41,896 bases of DNA from Lingula anatina (Eukaryota > Brachiopoda > Lingulata > Lingulida > Lingulidae). Each line of letters opens with the position of its first letter. The stretch's first letter is position 1. Positions 10,989-20,484 of the stretch are shown here, in pieces. The translations under genes were made by a program, and so were the position numbers. The DNA lies in assembly GCF_001039355.2 (NCBI RefSeq), contig NW_019775573.1:58324-100219 (forward strand). Reading direction: 5' to 3'. The notes beneath the pieces are model-generated. The model was given only the letters and a program-made list of their open reading frames with translations, was not told where the DNA came from and ran no database searches.

Positions 10989-11686
10989 TTAAGCCTGGGT
11001 CTCAACTACACGCACGATTTTCAGGACGTACGTTTTTTTACTCGCGTCTGGCTAGGCAATAGCGAGATCGCAGGGAAGGAATCAAGTAATTGGTGATTGC
11101 AAGGAGTGCGCAAGCAGTGAGTGCGTGGAAAGTACGTGAGAAGCACAGCCCCTGCACGTCAGAATTAGGATTGAACATTGTCATCACTTTGCGGTTTCTG
11201 GCAACAGGGGCAAGCTACCGCAGTCTGGCATTGAACTTCAGGGTGGCTCATAACACCATATCCAAGTTCATACCAGAAGCCCGCCAGGTTCACACGGTGC
11301 GGGCGTGAAAGTGCGGAGTAAGCACGGGATGAGCAAGAAATAAGTACGTGTATCCTGCGCTTCAACCACGTGCATCGCACGCACCGTTGCCACCAAATCG
11401 AAGTGGGAAAAATAATTTTATCACGTGGCCCGTACCACAAGCGCACGACAGGTGCACGACAGGCGAACGGTACACATTGGCATGTCGTACTTTTTCCATT
11501 TTTTTTTTTTTAGTTTCCGTAGACCGCGGCTGTTGAACATATCGTAAAATTTCTACGTAATGTCTGCGACCTTCAAAAGTTGCACGATGGACGTGCTCCT
11601 CACGCTCGAAATCCCACGTTTTCCCCAAGTTTTTGGCCGTAGACCAGACGTAGAAACTCGTAGGTCGGCTTGGGACACAGGCTTTA
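10989..11686. mobile_element. PIF/Harbinger-like DNA transposon derivative with TTA target duplications
   Basis: The insert 10992-11683 (692 bp) has imperfect terminal inverted repeats: AGCCTGGGTCTCAA on the left and, read in reverse, AGCCTGTGTCCCAA on the right. It is flanked by TTA at 10989-10991 and 11684-11686. The other copy of the tandem duplication keeps the unoccupied site as a single TTA (20313-20315) between the same flanks. A plus-strand frame at 11090-11308 contains ITLRFLATGASYRSLALNF and NTISKFIPE, resembling the helix-turn-helix part of Harbinger transposases. The catalytic core is absent, so this is a non-autonomous remnant. Confidence 0.85.
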
Positions 11687-11847
11687 GATAGCCTACTTTA
11701 CAACGTACCCAAACATATATCAGTCGCGATACACGTGGTTGACATGCTGGAGAGATACAAAAAGCTCGCTTAATCCACTTTTGACAACAAGAGCATAGGG
11801 ATCAGCTGGGTTTTGCTGTTAAATAAGTATAGATACAAAACTTTACA

Positions 11848-13921
11848 ATGGATGATCGTCTAAAGTACAGCACCCCAATAATGCCACCAATCTACCAAGC
11901 GTCCACATACTATGTTAAATCAATGGACACTTTTGAAGAACTTATCAACAAGGTAAGTTCTTGAAAGCGGCAGTATACACTGTAGTCAGGTCTATCAAGA
12001 ATGGTACATATCAAGCACAAGGAAGGAAGAATTATGCTTTTTACCGTGGGGTTAAGTATTCTGGTTTTTGAACCCTCCATGACGTTCTCGTCAGTCCTGA
12101 AAGGAGGAAGCTCTCCACTTACTTTAGTAAAATGTATATTTACACAAATCATTCAGTGCTTTATAATTTGGCAGTCAGCTTTCCCTCATCTCCGTCGCTA
12201 CACGTATCTGAATGGTAAGCCCCATTCTCGATTCAAACTCCTTCTCAAAAGTGCTTCCGATCTGCCTAGCAGGTAAAACCTTAGGTTAGACTAAGTTTCA
12301 GAAAATTTAACTGCAACGTTCGATAACACATAAAAACCCATCAAAAGTGAAACTGGATATTTAGGCGCAGCGTTTTACCTACATTGACCGAAGATAAACC
12401 AGTGGTGAACCGCCTAGATGCCATGTTGCGCCTATTTAATATCACGAAAGAAATGGCTAAAGTTAAGACCACTAGTTCTAGCTACTGGTTTATCATGAGC
12501 TAATTAACAGACTTTTTAGGTGGATCAGGACCCATGGACTAATCTAAAGTCAAACACTGGTGCTGTGTTTCGGTTTATGTACGTTGGAATTTCCTTTTCA
12601 AAAAGAAATCAATCCAGGTGCTTCTTGCTTGAAAGTTTAGCATGGATTTCTTTAGGCTGGCTTATACCTGATCATAAGTGTGCTGACAAAAGACGGGGAC
12701 TTGTGAGTCCATGTTGCAATCTTTGGTTCAATGCTCTTACCCTCGGAAATAAAGACGTATTGTAACAAACGTTAGATAAATAGAATACCGTTCTTCTTCC
12801 ACTTGAATCAAGTTATATCAAAATTGTATCGTGACGAATGAGGGCGGATATCGATGATTTTGGGATCATTCTGAATTTCAGATTGAGAAGAGCCGAGTGC
12901 TAGTACTCCGCGACCTAAATATGGCGGACCTACATGAAAGGAAGACCGCTTAATCCTGTAATGGTATCTCTAACACGCCTCCCCACGTGTCGATCCTGCA
13001 GGGGCACAGTAATTAAATCTCGGCTCAATTCAACCGGTCGAGGGACAACGCGTGAGGAGGCGTGTGAGAGGCGGAGAGACCATCACAGGATTAGCGGTCT
13101 TCCTTTCATGTAGGTCTGCCATATTGAGGCCGCGGCCTTACTGGCACTCGGCTCTTCTCAATCTGAATGGTCCCTTTGTGACGGAGAGGTATGTAAATAA
13201 CAGGCCTGCCACGGTGATTTGAGGACGTGGATCGAGATAACTTACTCCCCCTTCCAATGTAAATAAACATGCAATAGCCCTCAAACATTGCCCTTTTACA
13301 TTTCTGAATTAAACTGAAAGGTAAATTGCTCAAAGTATGAGAACCATTAGCGATCACATTAATGGACAAGGGCGTCACTTTATCCTCAAACCAGATGCTC
13401 TTCACTTAGCATTCATTTGCAGGACACTGAAACTTTTAGTGGAGTTTTAGAAAAAACGGACATTATTTACTGAAACCATTTACAACATGACATTTCGGTT
13501 TCTATAACTTCAGGATGGTTATTTCTATCTGCGACACGGGTGTCCCACATCTAGAGTAGCAGAGGATGCTATTAAGGAGTTAGAGGGCGGGGTTGGCACC
13601 TGCGCGTTCAGCAGCGGCATGGCAGCCGTGTCCACCATATTTATGGCTTTTCTGAAGCCTGGAGACCACATGGTGAGAAACAAAATGTTGTCCTTTATTA
13701 TAGTCCTTCACTATCGTCACGACATCAATCTCTTTTAATTTAGATATATCTTACACATTTTCTTTATGTAATTTTTCTCACTTCAAAATATGTATTTGTG
13801 ATCATATCCAATAAATACCACGTATTTAAGGTTAACTGCGATATCCACAGGTAAGCGTATTTGCGTACACAATTTCTGTAACTGCTTGCCATATTTCTAC
13901 CATGTTAAATATCTACGGGCG

Positions 13922-13980
<59 letters not shown>

Positions 13981-16681
13981 CACCTTGGAATGGTAGGTGA
14001 TGAACTACCCAGTGTACAGTGGTGTAGACAACTTCATCAGAAAGTTTCTGGTCCCCAAGATGCAGATAGAAATTACCAGGGTTCCTGCCGGATGTGACGT
14101 AGAGATGTACCGGAAACACGTCAAGGAAAACACCAAGGTAGCACAATACATATTTAGCACTGAAGAAAGATATGTATAATTATAATGCACAACTGCGTTG
14201 CCTCCCTGTTTTGATACAATCTGAGCCCCTTTTCCGGAAACCTGCCAGGTGTTTGAGTAGATATCGATACATGTCAAACATAGAAGAAATGTATATCATG
14301 TAAATGTCATTAAATTTAGTCTGAGTTAGTCTGATGAATGGTTGAAAACGTCATTTCATTGCATTTTTGTTTTGTTTTGCCTTTTACTTCTTTACACCAA
14401 ACCAAATTGACATCCAACAATCAACTTCAAATATCCCCCTAGATACTATACGGGGAGACCCCCTGCAACCCAATATTGACCATTCTGGACCTCGATGCCT
14501 TTGGAAAACTTGGTCAGAGTCTCCCTGGGGTGATCACAGTGGTGGACAGCACCTTTGGTGGCCCTTACGTCCAGCAGCCTATTAAGCATGGAGTAGACAT
14601 CTGTTTTAACAGTTGGTAAGTGAAACGTCAAGAGACAGAGACAGAGGTTTTTAAAATATCGAGTTTGCTGTAATTGATTTCCTGTCCATTCAGAACAAAA
14701 GCATGGAATCATCTCCTAGAGAAAAAGGAGTGTTAATGTATGTAAAGCAGGAGCTGAAAGAGGCACTGCAGGTTTCTTCTTGTTAAATCACAAAGTTGCT
14801 TCGTAGCAAAACGGACGGTTGTATCGTACACTCCCCCCCCCCCTTTTTAAAGTATTCCCACCCTTTGCAAACCAGTAGCAAACGACCGTAACTGAACTAA
14901 CTGGTATGTTCACCAATCCGTGATAATTAAGCAATATGCTCTCATGAAAAAAAAATGAAACACCAAAAGTCACACATTTGTTGTTTTTAAGCCAATAACT
15001 GTTGTCTGTGCCTGCCTTAATTACAGCACCAAGTATTTGGGCGGCCACAGTGATCTTCTTGGTGGATGTGCCACGACAAGAACAAAAGAACTGTATGACG
15101 TCATCCAAGATATGTCCATAACAGCGGGTAACAGACTAGTGAGTATAGTGGCCAAAGAACTGAACAACATATAAGCCTGTCATTATCACATTTTGAAAGG
15201 TGTCTAATTCGAGCTAGCAACTCTACATATACATGTCGCATAATCTTTGTATCATTTTCTAAACCAATTACCTGTTTAGTTTATGACCACAATTCGTCAT
15301 CAAGATTTTACTGATAATACTTCAAATATGATATTAGGAATATTGGAGCATACTTGATGATCAAATCTAGTTCGTCTTATCTCTACCATTTATTTATGTA
15401 CAGTAGAGTAATTTAGAGTAATTTTGTTCCATTTCTACCAAGCAGAATCCATTTGACGCCTCTCTTTTGTACCGGGGAGTGTTAACTCTCGGTGTTCGGA
15501 TGGAAAAACACTCCCAGAATGCATTGGGACTGGCCAAGTTCCTGGAGAACCATCCAATCGTAAATCAAGTATGGTATCCCGGCCTCCCCTCCCACCCACA
15601 GCACGACACAGCTAAAAAACAAATGAAAGTTTACGCAGGCATGATTGCATTCGACATGAAATGTTCACTGGAATGTGCCAAGAGTTTTGTCGAGGTAAAG
15701 AACGTGTTCTTAATGCAAACCTGTTATGTTTGAAATATTGTCATTGATGGTTTTAAGAAAATCCACATCGCTTCAAAAGCGACCGAAAGTTTTTAAGAGT
15801 AAATGAATCTCTACTTTAAAGAAAAAATCCAACTGGATGTGTCGATTCTTAGGACACGTACACATACTCCAACAAGGGAATACAAATACTAATACCATAA
15901 GAATATAAGAACAATCAATATTGGAGTTTACTTGAATTTTCCTCAAACTTTTTATCGTGTAATCCTCTGGAATTGTCTAGTTTCATTTTAAGTTAATATC
16001 ACTACATATTTGAACTTTTCAATTAATAAAAGCGATGAAGTTTGCAGTGTTCATCTGCTTTGTCCACAATCTCACACAGCTTACCAGTCAATCATGATTA
16101 GATTTTTCCATATTTTTCATAACCAAATCTTTTCATGGTGACCATTCTCCTAAAGATAACCAGTTCATCATTTTGAGACATTTCCATACATTTCAGAACC
16201 TGAAAGTGATAAAACTCGCGGTTTCCCTTGGCGGTGTCCGCAGTCTAATAGAGCTGGCCAGCCTGATGACCCACGGTCCATGGATCTCGGGGGAGGAGTG
16301 TGTCGCGATGAATAACCTCCCTGAGACCCTGGTTAGGCTGAGGTTAGTGCAGTTCCATTAAATATGTATAAAAAGAGGGCCTTTTGATCTTATTGTATCT
16401 GCACGCACTGCATTTCAAGATTTTTGATTGGAATACTAATACCATGCAGATTGGAGACTCGACGAGAATGTGTTAAAGATGTTTTGGAGATAATTCACAT
16501 TTATAATGATTTATTTGTGGAATCACGTAAATTAACCTCGTGTTTAAAGTTAAAAACAAGTGTACTGGTTCAACAGATTACAATACGGTGCATGTTTTCT
16601 TGCAGTGTCGGAATTGAAGACATGGACGTTCTGATGGAAGATCTTAAACAGGCACTTGATAAAATACCAGTAGCTTCATGA
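11848..16681 (+). CDS. Cystathionine gamma-lyase-like PLP enzyme, copy A
   Basis: Eight exons: 11848-11952, 13514-13672, 13997-14137, 14443-14615, 15027-15138, 15446-15694, 16197-16342, 16606-16681 (stop TGA). All junctions are GT/AG and in phase; the product is 386 residues, close to the 390-405 of the family. Family marks: Tyr40 and Arg42 (phosphate contacts), Tyr95 stacking on PLP, Asp170 in VVDSTFGGPY, the PLP lysine Lys195 in CTKYLGGHSD, and Arg360 in LVRLSVGIED for the substrate carboxylate. Such enzymes cleave or form C-S bonds in cysteine, methionine, cystathionine and homocysteine metabolism, can release H2S, and are cytosolic. By my alignment the human specificity residues Glu59, Arg119 and Glu339 are Phe39, Asn100 and Arg328 here, so cystathionine may not be the substrate. 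The start is the first ATG of a frame that begins with the typical short N-terminus (MDDRLKYSTPIMPPIYQAST). Confidence 0.92.
12862..13174. mobile_element. Fold-back MITE (313 bp) in intron 1 of lyase copy A
   Basis: The two ends are long inverted repeats. The left arm runs GGGATCATTC, CAGATTGAGAAGAGCC, AATATGGCGGACC, ACATGAAAGGAAGACCGC. The right arm carries the same motifs in reverse over about 130 bp. TTT flanks both ends (12859-12861 and 13175-13177), and the homologous intron of copy B has the uninterrupted site (attttgtgag at 22201). There is no coding capacity. A related copy lies at 35736-35980 and a possible single arm at 39448-39525. Confidence 0.85.
13925..13977. repeat. (TA)n microsatellite
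   Basis: About 26 TA units in intron 2 of lyase copy A, ending roughly 20 bp before the acceptor of exon 3. Absent from the same intron of copy B. Confidence 0.95.
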
Positions 16682-17141
16682 GATTTTTTCATTGAAAAAA
16701 CTCTAGCTTAGAAATTATCAATTTATGCTGACACGCACATATCAAAAATAGATTTTACATACGTAGAAACATGTTTTAAAGTGCATTCTATGTGTTTATT
16801 GTTTGACGCAGATGCGAGGCAAATAGAAAGGGAGGTAGTAAGTTAGAATTTCCCATAATATGATTAGGGATAAAATTATGTGAACGCTCATGTGGTTAAA
16901 CTATGTCGGATTCTGCTGTGGTTAGGCGAGATGGATGGATTGAAATTGGGGACTTGAAATATGCCACCAAAGCTTTGTATTGGTTCCTTGCAATTTCAAA
17001 CACACTTACTGGCAATTAGATAAATTGCATGTTTTCTTGAGAGTGGATTACAAAAATATTCCTATTTTAACAATATATTCATGCCACCGTAGTATTTGTT
17101 GATGTAATTTTTCTGCCTACCAGTAGATGTGGTGTCTTTCT

Positions 17142-17147
17142 AATAAA
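17142..17147 (+). terminator. Polyadenylation signal of lyase copy A
   Basis: AATAAA 461 nt after the stop codon. The surrounding sequence (cagtagatgtggtgt) is also found before the AATAAA of copy B. Confidence 0.6.
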
Positions 17148-17896
17148 ATTTTGTTTGTTCATCTCAAATGTTTTTTTTTTCCTTTTTTTGTGGGTGGGAT
17201 GTCTGCTGTCGAAGGCCTTAGTACTTCTTATCACTGAGTATTACTCACTTACTGTTTTCGCCTTCAGTTTGCATAAGTGTAATTTGCCTTTCACTGAGCG
17301 CAGCACTCCACGTTAGGGCCACGCCGTATGCTTACAGATGCACCAATACACTATAGGTCAGCGACAAACTGGCACACAGGAAGCGAAGTAGGCGTATTCA
17401 GTGTGGATCCTCCTTAAAACAGGTTTTGATCAGAAATAATTGTACTCTTTTTCTTTCACCATGCACCACTATCCTGCGATATGCCCCGAGCAATTTGGTG
17501 AGAGTATGCAAGATTTTTTTTTTTTTTTTTTGTACACGAGCGCAATTTGCATAACAATCATGGTTCGACTTAACAGCTTTGTCTACTACCCACAATAATT
17601 CCTAACATTGATCTTATTTCTATGACTTAACGATAATTTAAGAGATAGTCACGTTTAAAGGTAGATACGGTTTAGCATTTTGTGCAATATGGAAACAATA
17701 ACGAAACCGGTTGTTTGACTATCTTTTACTTTTACCCATGGATTTACAGTTTTCAACATTGTTCGTTTGAGGAGAGAATGTATATTCATACAAGCTTTTA
17801 AGTTTAACTAAAGACATTCCAAATCAACTAAATCATAAAAACAAACTAAGCAAACAGGAATGAATTCTTTAAATGCACTCGAAGAGGGGGTTTTAC
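17148..17896. other. Copy A 3' flank, including the site of a lost carboxypeptidase exon
   Basis: No gene was found. It aligns with 26593-27240 of copy B except for two stretches. About 400 bp near 17150-17560, with poly-T runs, has no counterpart in copy B. Near 17737, about 315 bp present in copy B (roughly 26762-27078) is missing; the missing piece contained the terminal carboxypeptidase exon. Confidence 0.65.
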
Positions 17897-17981
17897 ATAA
17901 GAGATCACCAGAGGTGCCGACCTAGAAATCTAGTCCATTTGTGCCTTTGAGTGCGTTGGCTCCAATGGTTGCAACTCTCAT
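17897..17981 (-). pseudogene. Relic penultimate exon of the M14 carboxypeptidase
   Basis: The sequence is closely similar to functional exon 27241-27328, and both splice sites survive (ag at 17983-17982, gt at 17896-17895). It is 85 nt against 88. A 3-bp deletion turns TTC TGG GAA GTC into TTC TAG GTC, giving an in-frame stop. The exons that should precede it are not present at this locus and the terminal exon is deleted, so it cannot make protein. It is a by-product of the tandem duplication. Confidence 0.9.
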
Positions 17982-18700
17982 CTGAAGCAATAGTATAATA
18001 TTAAAACAGAAATGCGTAAGTAGGCCTTGTTATTCCGTTATTAATACCCTAGAAACTGTCTCTCTCTCTCTGGCTCTATCTCATACCCGTAACATAGGTA
18101 ATAACCCGCGATGTTCTATTTCAGTTCAGAGACAATTCTAAAAATGGAATTGTATTAAACGGGGAACTGTATCAGGCCCGTAGCCAGGGGGTTCGGGGAG
18201 TTCGAATGAACCCCACTTTTGCCGGAAAAAGGTGCCCTCAGGGAAAATTTTTTTCTAGGTACACGTAAGTTTCATGATAAAAGGTCCACTTTTTCAAAAA
18301 AAGATCCCCCCCCCCACATCCTTTTGAAATTGCTGGCTTAGGCCTGTGTATATTCAATAATTACTCAGTAATCAAAATGTAATGCTAATTTTCAATCAAA
18401 AGTCAGGATTGTGCTAGGAGAGAAGAAACGCCATGGTTGAGGTTTTTCAGCAGTAGGCGTACAGTACAGTGACAAAAGACCGATAAACTTTTGAAAACAT
18501 TAATGAATGAACGATTAATAATACACAAATACATGTTTAGTTGGACTTCGCTTGCTTGATATTTAGGTTTCCTCACTCTCCTTTAAAATAGAAATTGGCA
18601 ACACAATCGAATCTGGATGTGAGATATTAGTTTGTTTTTTTTCCCGTTCCGAAATACAAGTAACAAGAGGGCATGCACTCTTTAGTCCAGGGGTTTACGA
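17982..18700. other. Duplicated carboxypeptidase intron relic, dispersed repeat and duplication junction
   Basis: Carboxypeptidase intron sequence homologous to 27329-27762 extends to about 18550. It includes a short (CT)n run at 18057-18072 matching 27409-27433. A G/C-run element from about 18173 (caggcccgtagccaggggg) looks like the terminus of a dispersed, hAT-like repeat; this is tentative. After about 18557 the sequence becomes homologous to 10366 onwards. No coding exon is present. Confidence 0.65.
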
Positions 18701-19805
18701 AAAATCCTTCAATAAGATAAGATAAGATAAGATAAGAGTTTATTTAGCCAATTATAAAAATCGGAAATCATTTTCCTTTTGGAGCAATATACAGAGTAAA
18801 ATAATAAAATAATACAATAAATAAATAAATTAAGAATTTAGTTTTGAGATCAAAATTAAAATGCGTCACTACACTTGGATAAAAGCTGTTTAAAAAGCGT
18901 TTACTGCCTTTAAAAGTTAAAAGTCTACTGTTGCTTGGTAAAAAAAGTAAAAAGAGATGTTGCAGGATGGAAAGAGTCTTTCATGGTGTTGACAATTCTT
19001 TTCTCCATCCTGTCTTTAAAAAACATCATCCAGCATGGGGAGATCCTGCCCAATAATCCTGCTTGCAGTTTTTACAACGTTTGTTAATTTCTTCCTTTCC
19101 TCCCCAGCTGTTCCGCTATACCATATTATAATTCCGTACACTAGAATGCTTTCAATTACACACCTGTAAAAATTGACTAAAATAGGCACGCTATCAGTAA
19201 AAGTTCTCAATGATCTTAAAAAATACAGTCTTTGCCGTGCCTTCTTTACACTCTTTGCGGTGTTATCTTTCCAATTCAATTTACTGTTAAGGTGTATACC
19301 AAGTAGTTTAAATTCCTCTACTCTACTAACTTCAACATTACCAATGGTGAGTGGTACCTTTACATTCTGATTCCTTCTAAAATCCACTATCATTTCTTTG
19401 GTTTTAGCTACGTTCAAGATAAGATCATTACTCTCGCACCAGCTTAACACCGACTCAACAGATTCTCTATATGTACTCTCGTCGTTATCAGTAACTAGCC
19501 CCACAAGCGTAGTATCATCCGCAAATTTCATGAGAAAAGTCCCGTCGCTTACACTAGTACAATCATAGGTAAAAAGGGAGTAAAGACAAGGTGAAAGGAC
19601 GCATCCCTGTGGTGCACCGGTATTTAAGACTGTTGTTTTTGAGCTAAAAGAGCCGACTTTAACAGATTGTCTTCTATCTAAAAGAAAGTCTAAAATCCAG
19701 TCACAAATAAAGACAGGTAGCTTAAGATGGTTTAAAAGTTTCAGATATAGTTTTTTTGGCACAATTGTGTTAAAAGCTGAACTGTAGTCAATAAATAAAA
19801 TCCTT
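18701..19805 (-). mobile_element. 5'-truncated non-LTR retrotransposon (LINE) with 9-bp target duplication
   Basis: The minus strand encodes part of a LINE reverse transcriptase: FIDYSSAFNTIVP at the truncated start, GAPQGCVLSP, the catalytic FADDTT motif, LLGIHLN, and a thumb-region RQRLYFLRSLRTF. The main open frame, 19016-19762, is then interrupted by a stop; similarity continues in another frame, so a frameshift near 19016-19022 is likely. The element's 3' end is a (TCTTA)n tail (plus 18713-18737) rather than poly-A, as in CR1/L2/Rex1-type elements. AAAATCCTT at 18701-18709 and 19797-19805 is the target duplication; copy A has the empty site near 10505-10520. It is inactive. Confidence 0.9.
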
Positions 19806-20484
19806 GCATAAGAATTTCAATCTAGAGAGTCAAGCACAACACTTGAGTGCACTTTGGAAAAGTCATTTGTTTGAAATATCGCGGAAATATATACATGTAC
19901 AAATGTGACCAAGTAAAAAAATGTGAGATGTTGCTTCAAAGGGGGTCATGGGGGGGGGGGGGTTCTGACCCTTCCTTCGGTTTCTCGACATTATCCTCGA
20001 TTCCGACAAAATTCATGCTTGCCTCTTACGATGTCACTAAAACCTTAACTGCTGGACTATATCGCCCGTATCATAGTCAGTTGTGTTCGCGATAGCCTAA
20101 TTTACAACGCACACACACAGATATCAGTTATCATGTATTATACATGTATATCGAATTCAATCTTAGGCTTGGAAATATATTTGACTTCATCCCAATACGG
20201 CAAAATGTCATACATACATACATCTCATATGATATATGATGGATATTTTCACTAAAACCTTGACATGCCTGTAACTGCTGGACTATATCGCCCTTATCAC
20301 TTTTCTGTTGTATTAGATAGCCTACTTTACAAAGTATACACACGTATATCAGTCACGATACACGTTGGTTGACAGGCTGGAGATCTCGTATCTGGAAATC
20401 TCGCTTAATTCACGGTGAATTTTGACAACAAGAGCATAGGAATCAGCTGGATTTTGCTGTTAATTAAGGATACACAACTTTACA
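19806..20484. other. Copy B lyase 5' flank
   Basis: Homologous to 10517-11847 of copy A but without the Harbinger-like insert. No separate gene was found. A G-run (about 19950-19962) lies in a short stretch not shared with copy A. The last 80 bp before the ATG resemble copy A closely, but no clear TATA box was identified in either copy. Confidence 0.6.

Larger units (their letters stand above)
10366..18550. repeat. Tandem duplication, copy A (about 8.2 kb)
   Basis: This segment aligns by eye along its length with 18558-27762. Homology starts at gatatttagg (10366, and again at 18558) and ends near ttggacttc (18541-18549) against ttggattc (about 27754-27761). It contains lyase copy A and a relic carboxypeptidase exon. 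Private features are a Harbinger-like insertion, a fold-back MITE, a (TA)n run and the loss of the terminal carboxypeptidase exon. Confidence 0.88.

Noticed and set aside
11090-11308. Independent small gene on the plus strand
   Set aside because: It lies wholly within an insertion with inverted ends and TTA duplications, and resembles a Harbinger transposase fragment.
19173-19370. Plus-strand frame opposite the LINE
   Set aside because: It is the antisense shadow of the reverse-transcriptase frame.
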